A stretch of 64,000 bases of DNA from assembly GCF_008831285.2 (NCBI RefSeq), contig NC_045141.1, forward strand, positions 25,719,315-25,783,314. The letters run 5' to 3'. The position numbers were made by a program, and so were the translations under genes. This DNA comes from Nymphaea colorata. Its lineage: Eukaryota; Streptophyta; Magnoliopsida; Nymphaeales; Nymphaeaceae. Positions 53,001 to 63,841 of this stretch are shown in pieces; within the stretch, counting starts at the first letter, position 1, and the number at the start of each line of letters is the position of its first letter. The notes beneath the pieces are model-generated. The model did not search any database. It was not told where the DNA came from and worked only from the letters and a program-made list of their open reading frames with translations.

Positions 53001-53308
53001 ATAAGCCTTCAAACACTCATCTACACAGAATCACTTAAATGAGCAATTCCCTTCCTTAGGATGTGATCTTCCTTTTTTGGTTCTGCATAATGCAATGCTA
53101 AATAGTAAATACCACTGCGCTTTGAATTTCTTGACCATTTCATCGGTAGATTACTTTCCTATGTTCCAATTTGTATTGATTGCCTACTGTTTTTATAGCT
53201 TTAGACTTGTATTTGCTTCATCTTTTTCTCTCTTTTATTTGCAGTGATTCAAGTGACAATGATTGCGATGAGGACGATTTGGATTCATGTCTATGTGTAA
53301 TAGTGTAA
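50077..53308 (+). CDS. Small acidic protein with C-terminal CaaX box and K-V-x-W motif
   Basis: CDS join(50077..50366, 53245..53308), 117 residues, or 106 if the Met at 50110 (MNAGASNYGD) is used, which I think likelier. The N-terminal half is charged (KKGKKVVAVKELASRYEEQE). Then RRKVQWNDKDGDKLAQVREF, and across the splice VPSDSSDNDCDEDDLD, ending SCLCVIV. The last four residues, CVIV, form a CaaX box for prenylation, and the Cys two residues before could be palmitoylated. The K-V-Q-W sequence fits the RVxF-type docking motif of protein phosphatase 1. The arrangement resembles a small plant family of unknown function. The junction AG|T restores the frame. The intron is about 2.9 kb. A membrane-bound regulatory peptide is inferred, not shown. 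Confidence 0.75.
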
Positions 53309-55963
53309 ATATGTGTTCTTTGCTTTGACATGAACCAATTAGTTCTTCATTTGGGATTACTAATGCGAGCAGCAAGCTGACATGATAAAGATTGGAGGGG
53401 TTGAAGATTGTGTCTCATTCATTTTATAGGAGAAACTTGGAGGTATTCGCATGAGTGTTGAGGAACTGTGAACATAGAGCTATAGGAACCTCATTTAGTT
53501 TGAAATTTCTGTATTGTTAGATCCTCTGTCGTTGGCGGCTCGTGTTGAAATTTGGAGATTGTTCAAAGAAGATGCTGCTTTTCCTGCTGTACATTTTCTG
53601 TATGTTTAGTTAACATTCTTGACTAGGTTGGCAGTTCTAATGATCATCTGGAGAGTACATGGGCATGGATATAGTTTGGTGGGTACTGTAGCAAGGAAAA
53701 AGTATTCTTCTAAGATCTGAAGGTTGTAAATTCACGGTTTATGTATTTTGACAAGTGAGTAAAGAGTTTAGGAATTTTACTAGTAAAAACAACTCGTTGT
53801 TGACTGTTGCTGTTCTTACACCGTCTTATGCCAGCCGCTATCATCATATATCAACGTGATGCTGAAGCTGCTAATCAAATTTTTTTGGTTATGGCTTCAT
53901 GTTAACCACCCATGACAGGCTATGATGGTGTCTCTAATTTCAGAAGTGTGCTTGCATATAAACTACGTGACAACAATGTATAGCTTGCATAACCGTTGCA
54001 TTTGTGGTACTAAAGAACGACATGGGCTTTCATTGATCGACTCTGTCTGTCTGACAACGTTGTGCATGTGAACAGATTCACCTTGTCCTGTTTTGCCTGG
54101 ATGTCAGGCGCGTTATGTGGCTCTTAAATTTGTGACAGCTCTTAAAATTAAAAGACCAAACCTGGATGTGATCATCAGAGCAGCTGAATGCTTGATTGCT
54201 TTGTTTTGCTTCGGGCAGTCGCCATCCGGGCATTGATTTCCATTGTTGGTTCAGTAGGAGCCGGGTTAAGCAGGCACTGTACAGTTGCTTAAATAGTTTG
54301 GTTAGACCAAGGTTATGATTATCATTGTGGAACTTAGCTCAGAACATATGAGGAAGAAGTTTTACTTTGGCCCGTGCTTATTAAGTTCCCAACAAAAGAG
54401 AGAGAGAGAGAGAGAGAGAGAGCTACTATACATGCAAATGTAGCAGCAAAGTTACAAATGCATATAACAAGCAAGTTCTTTCTATGTGAGATCTTCTGGA
54501 AACCTTTCGCACTGAAAAATATCTCTCACTACAGGTTGTGAAGACTGATATAAACAATCATGAAGATGTTTCCGCTTCCCATTTGTTCAGCTTATGATAT
54601 GATATTATTGTGCTAGAAAAATGATGGAGCTGCTCTGCGTGCCTTTGTCGTCCACATTCTCTCCTAATTTAAATTTTAAACCGGTGAATGCTGCGACAAG
54701 TGGTGGTCCATGGGAGAATGATATGGAGGTGGAGACAGGAGGGAAGTTGTTCCAAGAATTTCAATAGGTAAATTTTAAAGAGATAGAAGATAAATAAACA
54801 CAACGATGATGGATTTGGTGTCACCCTGCGGCGACTTGTATATTGTGACGTACACACGCCACGCCAAGGCAAATAATTATAGCAAAAAATATTTAAACAC
54901 TTTTGCTAAGAAAAGGTGAAAAAAAATTTCTTAAGGTATATTTAAAGAACAAATAAAAGTTGAGAAGGGTCAGTCTTGAATCGGCTGCCGGGTTCAAATC
55001 GGTTTGCTAATGATTTGATTTGGATCGGTCTGTTCGAGCTGATTGGGCCGATTTGGATAACAAGACTCGAATCAGCTCTCAATTAATATACTGATCTGCT
55101 TTGTTGGCCTTCCGATCATTAAAATGGAAATCAAGTACACGTTGGCATTGCTTCCTATTTAGGAGTCAGATCAGATGGAGGTGGGTCTTTACCGTAACAG
55201 TTGGTTGGGACTTTGATAATACAAATGCTGCAGTGTAAATTTTTTATGGAACCCAACATGCATTTGGGCGTCTTTTTCTATAGATTCAGTAATATCACAT
55301 AGTTTTCAGATACGGGATTCGTTATAGTTGATTGGATTTCAGATAAGGAATTCATTATAGTTGGAGCTTTGGGGATTCGGATTCAGGTTCTGAGACAACA
55401 TTTCGAATTTAAATTCAAGTCTGATACCAACAAACCTAGAAAAATCCCATTGAAACCCCCCACTGCTATCTGCATTCTGCTCTAAAACTTTCGATAATAA
55501 TATTTTTCATTAAACATGTTTATCAGAACTCTGTTGATGTTTTAAATTGAAGGCAAAGGGTGGTCTTAAGGGTACATAATTTAAAATGATTGAGGCTCCT
55601 CCTTCAAACGACTCTGTGTGCGTAAATGTCTGTGCCCCACATTCTCAACAGCTACCTATATTTTCTTTATTTTTAATTGTCCATTTCTGGCAGAAAAGGT
55701 ACCAACGGTCATTTTTTTCTAAATCACTCGACCGTTTTGTTTTCCCCATTTCGCCCAGCCTAGCCTTTTATGCAAAAAGGCCCGAAAGAGCCAGCTACTG
55801 AGCTAAGTTCATCCCCTTCTTCTCCTCCTCCTCTGCCTGCTTCTTTTCACAGCTCTCCAACCATGGAGACCAATTCTTTCCTCGTCTCATAAAGCCAGAA
55901 GCCCCTAAATCACTCTCCTCAGGCACTGCCCCCCTCCACACCAAAAAAAAAAAAAAACCGAGG
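53309..55963. other. 3' UTR and intergenic sequence
   Basis: No coding exon recognised. A (GA)n run lies at 54397-54421. 54960-55420 holds GGTTYGAATCGG-like words common in degenerate plant repeats. 55800-55960 is the C- and T-rich leader of the next gene, ending in an A15 run just before its ATG. Confidence 0.45.
54397..54421. repeat. (GA)n microsatellite
   Basis: About 12 AG units. Confidence 0.9.
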
Positions 55964-57216
55964 ATGGGTTGCTTCATTGCTTGTTTTGGTGGTTCCAGTG
56001 GAAGAAAAGGGCGAAAACCGACGCCCAAAGGCCTACCGAGGAACACTGTGCGTTTTCTGACGTTTTAGAATTTTATTTCACTGGCTTGTTTGAGAGAAAA
56101 AAAAATTGTGGGTATTGTGCTATCTTTTATTTTCTTCATTTTCTTGGTCTAATTCGTGCTCTACATCGTGGTAAAACCATGAATGCCGGGAATCTCAGCT
56201 GCCAACTTATTCCTTGAAGCCTCCAACTTCTTCCTTGAAGCCAACCACAGAAGAGACCCTCCAAGGATGTTCATTTTTAGAACCAAGGTCGGAGATCGTG
56301 CTTAATGTTCATCAAACCTCTGTCTGCTTTATTCATATCTTCATGACACTTTTTCTTGAAGAGCATTGAGTTTAAGAACCTCTTTTTCTCTTCTCGTCTT
56401 TTTTGGTCTTGCAGGGAAAAGCCAGAGAAACCAGGGGTCCTGATCTCTAGATCCCCGAAAAAGGTTACTTTTGATCTTCAGGTCAGAACCTACGCAGAGG
56501 TTCCATCTCATGAAGAGCCAGATTTTTCATCGGACGAAGAAAGTAAAGGAGCTAATGAAAATGAACTAGAAGAAGGAAATGAAAGCCAATCCTTGACGTC
56601 CTCTGAAGACCACTCTACAACTTCCACCACCTGTTCATTCCCCACTTCTCATAGATACCAAAATTGCAGGTACAGTGACGATGAGGATGACAGTATTGAT
56701 GATGGCGATCTTAGTGATGATGGCCTCAGCGATGATGACGTTGCTGATGATGAACATGAAGACTTGTTTGAATGGTATTCCTCTTCTTCATTTGAGTCAC
56801 AATCGAAAAGCGTCTCCCCTGAACCTGCGAAGACAGAAGCAAATGAGTTGGTCACCAGACCAACTGTGGCAGTTGGTCGTGTCCGAGATCGGAGTCAATA
56901 TGTTCATCCTGTTCTGAACGCCGTTGAAAATCGATCGCAGTGGCAAGCACTAAAAAGCAAAGAATCTAAGAATGCATCCGTAATAAAAGAGAGGAAGGAA
57001 AACATCCCCCGCAAGCAGGAACCAGTTTCCAAGTTCAGTTTGGATCCAAGGCAGGAACCGCGAGTCGATGCTAGTCTCTCAAGCTGGTTAGTACCCAGTG
57101 AACCAGCCAATTATGCCGCTGCCCCTGTAAATATTTATGTAAAATCTAAGGATGGTACCTTTAGCTCCAGTAAGACTGAAAACAGACCAGTTTTGGTTGA
57201 TGTAAAAACTACATGA
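55964..57216 (+). CDS. Acidic plant protein with N-myristoylation signal and K-V-T-F motif
   Basis: CDS join(55964..56047, 56199..56287, 56415..57216), 324 residues. Exon 1 gives MGCFIACFGGSSGRKGRKPT: Gly2 for myristoylation, Cys3 and Cys7 for palmitoylation, then a basic patch. The short middle exon (LPTYSLKPPTSSLKPTTEE) is needed to bring exon 3 into frame, with good AG and GT sites. Exon 3 starts EKPEKPGVLISRSPKKVTFD, followed by a serine/acidic region (DDEDDSIDDGDLSDDGLSDD) and VDASLSSWLVPSE. The order matches an uncharacterised plant family beginning MGCFLACFG with K-K-V-T-F-D. Relatives continue after a segment like RPILGAL for some 80 more residues. Here the frame stops soon after NRPVLVDVKTT, so the C-terminus is shorter or an exon was missed. 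KKVTF fits a PP1 docking motif. A role at the plasma membrane is inferred. Confidence 0.75.
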
Positions 57217-58928
57217 ACAACTATTCGATGAGCTCCTCCGAATCACGGCAAGAAGTCACGAAGCTAAAGGAATGTCAAGTTCGAGTAGTAATGCAGATAT
57301 TTTAAGTGGAATATACGGACAGTTGGAAGCTTGCATTTGCGTTGCAGGACGGAATGAACTGGAATTCAAGAGCCAGTCTGAAAAGTGGAGTTGTGTTGTA
57401 ACTGGTTGTATCATTAGATATTGCATTTATTCTTTGTGAAAATTTCCAAAGAGAGACGACAATTTGGAAATTTATCAGTGTCAGGTTCAGTTTCTGTTGG
57501 TATGCATCTCCGCGTCTTTCGTTGCAGTTTGTACCAGAAGTCAAATAGGTTGTATTCTATGATTCATTTGAAACCAGATTTGTGTTATTATTGCAACCTT
57601 TATATTCTTTAAACCGAGAGAGAGAGAGAAATAGTTACTCAACATTGCAAATGGCCACCAACAAGGCCACAAAAACATACCGCACGACCTGGTGGTGATA
57701 TAACATATAAAACAGAACAGAAACTTAAGGAAGGAGTGCCGCAACATCAAACAAAATATCCAATTCCATGTTCCTAATAATCACTCGTCTAACCCTGACA
57801 AGCAGGAGCCAACCGCTCACCAAGCAGGGAAATACCACCATGTTGCCGAATCCATCTTGCAGGAAAAGGCTGATTGTCTAGACTTCCGAATGCGGGTAGA
57901 GCGTCTAGTTGGGGCCTGCAGACCCAGTCGCCGGCTGTGAGATGAAGGGGTACAGCGCAAGAAGACACTCAGTCTGCCACACCAGATCGGTTTGAGCGAG
58001 ACGCCTAAGGAAGAGAGGAAAATAGGAACTGAGGCGGCGAGGAAGGTGATTGCAGACCCGGGTTGTCTCCAAGAAGCTGCACCTCACACCGGGAGGAAGA
58101 TGGAGGACGCTGTGCATGAGCAAGAACAGGGTGATAGTGCTGCGTTGTGATGTTCAGCAATGTAAGCAGAAATCGATCGACGGAACATCTAACAACAGAA
58201 ACCTTGAACGTCCAGGAGTTAAAGAGGGGAAAAGCCAGGAACCAGTGAAAGAACAGGACCACAACTCGTCATTTCGGCGATGGCTCACCATACTTGCTGA
58301 AAGGACCAAGAAGAAATCGGGTCCAAGCCTTGCGAGCTTTAAGAGAACAAGATCCTGAAGAAGCAGGCACTTGAACAAGCCTTTAAGGTTGAGAATTTGC
58401 AGGGACAGTACAATGAGCTTGATATTTGTAAAATGAGCATATATAATCATCAAGTTCATGAGTTTTGAGATTCATAGCTGCATTACCTGTTCTGGTTGCA
58501 AAAAATCGAGGCTCAAGTTTATCAAGTTGTGGGCAAAGAAGATAACATTCTGGAGAAGAACACATATCATGAAGCTTAGGCTTCTGAAGTGGGAGAGGAA
58601 ATAGCAACAACTCAACCTTAACTGCATATGGAGCGGCAACTGAAGGGATTTTAAGGATTCATTTTGAGCCCACGATCAACAATTTTTAGCAGTCTAAACC
58701 CTGCTACATATAGTTTTGGTTGCTCATTGTAATAGCACAATTTTAAATTAATCCATATATTTTCTCCTTCAGGACTCATCCTGATACGCTCATTCACCAA
58801 GACAATGCTGACATTATTCTTTATATCCATCAACCTTGAACTCCAAGTTCTGCCTTCCAACAAACCACTTATTTTTATAATCCATCCCTTGTTATTAGAC
58901 ACTATCACCATGTCTTGATAACAAGACC
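57217..58928. other. 3' UTR and unassigned sequence with possible gene debris
   Basis: At 58154-58600 the plus strand gives helical, charged pieces (KKQALEQAFKVENLQGQYNE, LQKIEAQVYQVVGKEDNI) interrupted by stops. They could be a decayed coiled-coil gene or chance. I cannot name a parent. The minus strand frame there is also open, so the direction is uncertain. Confidence 0.3.
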
Positions 58929-59104
58929 CGGTTCTTGAAGCCGAGATGCCTCCCCAAGCTGGTTTTTGAAACCGAGACACCTTTTAACTCGGGTCTTGAA
59001 ACTGAGACACCTCTCAAACTCGGTTCTTGAAACTGATACGTTTTCACAACCCACTTCTTGAAACTGATACATCCCACAACCTGGTTTTTGAAACTGACAT
59101 ATTG
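58929..59104. repeat. 30-31-bp minisatellite, nearly six units
   Basis: Units start with GGTTCTTGAAACTGA or close variants, followed by CACCTYTCAAACTC-type sequence, spaced 30 or 31 bases. They become more divergent to the right. The minus strand happens to be open through it and gives a repeated V-S-R-T-E / F-K-T-R pattern that is an artefact of the array. Confidence 0.9.
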
Positions 59105-60107
59105 ACAGATACAAACTGGTAAATATGTGTAAAACAGGGAAAAGTTATTAGCTTGGGAATCTCATCAAAACCCAAGAAACTCCGATCATCGGATTTGAAT
59201 TTTCAGGCAAGAAATTGATGCCTTTAGTAGTCGCAGATCCAATGCTAGATAAAGGACGCGAACTAGTTTTACCTTGAAATATGTAGTCCTTCACTTCATC
59301 TAATTCATAAGTTGTTTGAAAGCTAGGAAGTGCCTTTTTTCTGTTTTACTTAGTTGTCAACGTACATCCATGATTGCTGTATCTTTAATTATCTTTACAT
59401 ATGAAACCAGTTATTAGTTCGAACTTAAATAAAGTTTTGATGATCTGATTATGTCATATTTGGAAAGATTTAAGCGTTCAAGATTCGTCGCCAAATTTCA
59501 AATGATGATAGCTAAATTTGGGAACAAATAAATTTAAAACTTCTCCTAGAAACTATTTTCTAGAGGGTTGCCTCACTTCCAACCATATCATAAATATTTA
59601 TGGGCGGATTCATTTTAAAGAAACCAAACTATTTTTGTGTGATCCCAAAGGGGAAGTGGAAGCCATTAGTGTGGAAGTTGATAATGGCAAAGCAAGAACC
59701 ACTTTCGCCTTCTCTGTCTGTTAAGTCTTGTGTCATCATTCAGTAGATTATTGGAAAACGTTGGGATGGTGGAATCTCTCTTCAATTTCCCTTCCCTTCC
59801 CACCAGAGATGTAGCTTTCTTCTTAATCTATTCTTGTGAATCCGATCGACCTTCGGCTGATCCGTTCAGAAAATTTTATAATCTCAGGATCCACTGTTTG
59901 TCTGCTCTGCAACAAAACAGAACCTTCCATAAAATCTGACGCAAAATAGATACCCCCATAATAGGAAAGCAACAACTAAATAAGTAAACTCCACAACAAA
60001 AAGAAAATTGCCTATTTGAAAGAAATAAAATCTGGCAGCAATAATTTAACGATTCACCAATTTGAGTTACGTGGGGATTCAGTGTCGTCTCATTGTCCTT
60101 AAAAGTT

Positions 60108-60138
<31 letters not shown>

Positions 60139-60774
60139 AAGAAGAAGAAACATATTCATCCTTTTAATTTCACCATATTTAATTTCATGGAGAAAGAAGA
60201 AATACCCAAAATCAGAACCCAATCTCATGGAAACCATCCGTCACATACAATTGTTAAACGAAATTTTACGGAATTGGTATACCAATCATGCAAATCGGAT
60301 CCCACCTGAAGCAAAAAAGATCGCAAAACGGACACGGTTAGAATAAGAAAATCAAATCCTAAACTAGTGTGGCCCTTAGAGATCGAACATGAGCGAACAC
60401 ATACAGGCATGAAGACATAAGTTCGGGATTTAGAGAAATCCTCAGATGCTTCAATCAATCGCGACTAGGCCATAAGCCCAAACGGAAACAATGGCGGGGA
60501 ACAGAACACTGCATCGAGAAAGAGGAGCGGAAGATCATGGAAATCGAATTTCAGAAATTGTTTTGCGCGAGGAAGAGGAGTTAACTTCTCCTTCGAGGGT
60601 ATTTTAGGTGTTTTATGTCGAAACTCCCGCCATTTTTTTGCGTTATCTACTACTAGACGGTTTCTTTAGCGGAGTTTTGGACCGGGTCGGATTTTTGGAC
60701 TAAGTCTAAGAGGAACCTAACCCGTACTTGCATTAAAAGGCAAACCCCCGACGAAAATTTATGAATAAATAGCG
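59105..60774. other. Intergenic, no supported gene
   Basis: AT-rich with a (GAA)n run at 60111-60150. The 60480-60600 part is GC-richer and may be a promoter or leader on the minus strand, but no coding exon follows it. Confidence 0.4.
60111..60150. repeat. (GAA)n microsatellite
   Basis: Thirteen GAA units. Confidence 0.95.
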
Positions 60775-61105
60775 GGCGGCGGGAAACGACCGACTGACAA
60801 TTTCCGTTTCTTGATGTAAAACTTCTCGAGCAGAGAGGGCGGGAGAAGAGGAGTAGATGAGGCGGCAAAAGACCGACTCACAATCTTCGTTTCTTGATGT
60901 AGATCTTCTCGAACAGAGAGGGCGGGAGTAGAGGGGTCGATGAGGGGGCAAAGCCGCAAAAGACCTTCGTTTCTTGATGTAGAACTTCTGGAGCAGAGAG
61001 GGCGGGAGAAGAGGAGTCGATGAAGCGGCAAAAGACCTTCGTTTCTTGATGTAGAACTTCTGGAGCGGAGAGGGCGTGGGAAGAGGAGTCGATGAGGCGG
61101 AGCTT
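60775..61105. repeat. 72-83-bp minisatellite, four full units plus edges
   Basis: The landmark GTTTCTTGATGTAGA recurs at 60806, 60889, 60969 and 61041, spacings 83, 80 and 72. Each unit holds a GCAGAGAGGGCGGGAGAAGAGGAG-like purine block followed by a TCGATGAGGCGGCAAAAGAC-like segment. All three minus-strand frames are partly open through it (K-F-Y-I-K-K-R repeated). It ends just upstream of the probable leader of the next gene. Confidence 0.9.
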
Positions 61106-62259
61106 GAATCCCAGGTGATTTTCTCTATCTTCCCCAACATTTGTCGTTCTGCGAAAAGTTTTTGCCCGTTGCTTCATCCCGTGCCTCTCTGTCTGTCTGT
61201 CTCTCTCTCTCGTTGGGCGTTCTTCCTCTTGCTGTGGTTGTTTTTCTTGCCTCTACGGCAGCGGGTTCTTCCTCGGCAGTGGCTCCTCAACAGTGGCTTC
61301 TTCCTCAACGAATCAAGTTCGTTGATGAACAAGGAGACCGTAGTCGCGTCTCATCTGGAGCTCGCTTCGTAGATCGCATCCGGTAGAGCCTTCCCCTCGT
61401 CCCCCACGTGTCTTTGTTTTCTGGCGGAAACACCGGCATTTCACTAGGGCTCAGACCATCGTTTTTGTGTACCTAAAGATCAATTACTTGAGCAGGAGAT
61501 AATCGGAGACCGGTAGCTCTCTATCTTTCTCTTTCTACACCTCCCTCTCTCTGCCCTAGAGTCACGGTGGAAGGGTTCTATGTTATTGTGATGCGCGAAT
61601 TCAGTATGGGTTTGACTTTAGTGTATTAATTTTGTACTTGGGAGGGTTTTTGGCCATTCCGTTCGTTTGGGTTTCTTGATCAGTTGGAGTTTCTGGGTTC
61701 TTGATTTCTGGGAAGACTACTGCTACCATTAGTCAGATTTTTCTACTGACAGATCGAAGATGCATTAGCTAGTTTTTACACTCTTTATGTTGTTACGGTA
61801 TTATGTTTTTGAGACTCAAGATGTTGGTATACTGTTTTACAATGTTTCATTGATGTTATATGTTGTTGGGCTATATAAGCGACAGTTAAAAATTTATCCA
61901 CGGTAGGTTTTTCCTTGTTCATCAAACAGTGAATTTTTTTTTTCTTGAAAAAGGCCATCAAGATGGCCTAACATATTTGCTATGTGATACGGAGTTAGCT
62001 TTTTACTTCTTAGAGAAAGAGAGAAAATCGGCTAGGGAAAGTGTTTTAAGTTATTGATCCACGAATCTGTGGGTCGTTGCAGTTGAAGTTCAAGTTGTGT
62101 TTGGGCATGACTGTTATTTGTTCTCTTTTTCATAAGCTAAAATTGGGGAATAAGTTTGCTTTACTTCCGAGACTCGTGGGTATAAGGTAGTTGTGTTATG
62201 ATTTTTTTCCTTTTCTCCACACCATCTGATTGAGTTTATTTCTCTTACGATGTATGCAG
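61106..62259 (+). promoter_or_regulatory. Probable 5' leader exon and intron of a right-hand gene
   Basis: 61140-61390 is a CT-rich, GC-richer block with no supported protein, followed by T-rich intron-like DNA up to an acceptor TGTATGCAG at 62259. This is a typical plant leader-exon arrangement. The donor is not certain. Confidence 0.3.
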
Positions 62260-62348
62260 AATATGTTTGTTTCAACTTTCAAGTGGTAATGAAGACAAGT
62301 TTGGAAGTTATGTCCTTAAGCAGCAACCATTATGACAACGGTTATGAG
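62260..62348 (+). CDS. Candidate first coding exon of a gene extending beyond the window
   Basis: Between a good acceptor (ATGTATGCAG) and a good donor (GAG|GTAGGT), the ATG at 62289 opens MKTSLEVMSLSSNHYDNGYE, ending in phase 0. An earlier ATG at 62262 makes a nine-codon upstream ORF. No domain can be named from 20 residues, and no downstream exon was recognised before the window ends. Confidence 0.3.
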
Positions 62349-63604
62349 GTAGGTAGTTTACAGTTAACAAAGTATACAGACGTAGAGCTTGATAGCTTCC
62401 TTCCACGAAAAAATATGATATTAAATGCCACATGCTTGCTCATTTCAGCAACACTGCAAATGGAGTTGAACGATTTCTCTCTCCCTCTCTCATATATCAA
62501 ATTTTCATAAATATTTTTGAAGCAAAACATGATTCAAGTACTCATTCATAGAAAAGGAATCATATGATGAATGTAGTTCCACATTAGTGTACAAAATTTT
62601 CATAAATTGCAGGCAGATTTCAGTCACTCATACACCAAAAATGCTTAAACTGATGTTTTTACAAAACATTTTCAACAGTTTTATTTTTTTTTCTTCACAT
62701 GATCGGGGTTGGAGGATCCAACACCACAATCGCCCAATGATGATACATGCGTATATATTTTAAGATATGGAAGGTCAATGGTTCAAAATTTCCATGACCA
62801 CATAAACCTCAAAACATCAATTTTTTATGTAAAATAACATGATCCTATAGATTGTGCATAGCAAACGTGGCCTACATTTTGTATGTATGTCTATTTGTTT
62901 GTATTACCAAATTTACTTTTCTTTTTCTTTGCTGCTTTGTCAATTCAGGTGAAATCCTCTGCTTTAACATACTCCAACAAAATCATTTTTTGATGCCTTT
63001 TGTTTTTTTTAGTTTGCCAACATCCTCTGTACGGCATAAAGCTTGCATTTGATGCTAAAACGAAGCATGTATTCATTAACTTGGCTTGCCAAATGAAACA
63101 TGAATTCCTTGTCTTCGTGTAATCTGGGCCACTACTGTGGTCTCTCTAGTTCTGATTTGCTTTTTCTCGGCCATGGGTACTTGCTAATTTTTATTTTATT
63201 GTTCCAGAATGCCATATTTTAGGGTGTATGGAATGGACAAGGCACTGATCACCAAATAAAGGGGTTGCTTTGTAAGTTTGGCATGCTTTGCTTACATTTA
63301 AATGTCAGTTCCATTATATAGATTCACAGAAACCTCAACACTATTGCTGAATTTAAATCATTTCCATGAAATGCCCTTAAAAGGTGTTTTGTCTGCTAGC
63401 TTCCCATTGATATTCGTTCATCAATGATACTATTTGTCTGTTATCTTGTTTTATTGATTTTATATTTGCTGATGGAATGCTGATGCTAGTTTTGCCATGC
63501 TCTCTACAAGAAGAGATTTTAGGTGTTTAATGTTATTGGTTTTATGACTACCATGATAATTGTATGACATTTTAATATACTTTTCTGCACTTTAGTTAAG
63601 GTAG
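62349..63604. other. AT-rich intron-like or intergenic sequence
   Basis: No exon recognised. If the exon to the left is real, this is its first intron. Confidence 0.35.
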
Positions 63605-63768
63605 TGTTTGATGGCCAGAAATATGTTTCTGGAAACAAGTTTCCAGAAATATATTTCTGGAATTGGTTTTTGAGAAATAAAATTCTACATTTCCAAAACT
63701 ATGTTGTGTTTGTTATTGGTTTTTGAGAAATAAAATTCTACATTTCCAAAACTATGTTGTGTTTGTTA
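63605..63768. repeat. Palindrome plus perfect 53-bp tandem duplication
   Basis: 63627-63648 is a 10-bp inverted repeat TTCTGGAAAC/GTTTCCAGAA with a two-base spacer, inside a wider imperfect palindrome built from CCAGAAATAT/ATATTTCTGG (63615-63660). Directly after it a 53-bp unit (63663-63715) is repeated without a visible difference at 63716-63768. The block may be the end of a small DNA transposon. Confidence 0.8.
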
Positions 63769-63841
63769 ATTTGGAATTATTTTTTTGGAAATAAATTTCT
63801 GCGTTTGATGACAAGAGAAGAAGAATCGGTGGAAATGGGAA

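Noticed and set aside
58050-58358. 102-codon plus-strand frame with basic tail
   Set aside because: Not recognised. The minus strand is equally open, and neighbouring pieces are broken by stops.
58929-61105. Regular repeats that might suggest a CRISPR-like array
   Set aside because: Units are contiguous and degenerate with no unique spacers, and no cas-like gene is near. They are ordinary minisatellites.
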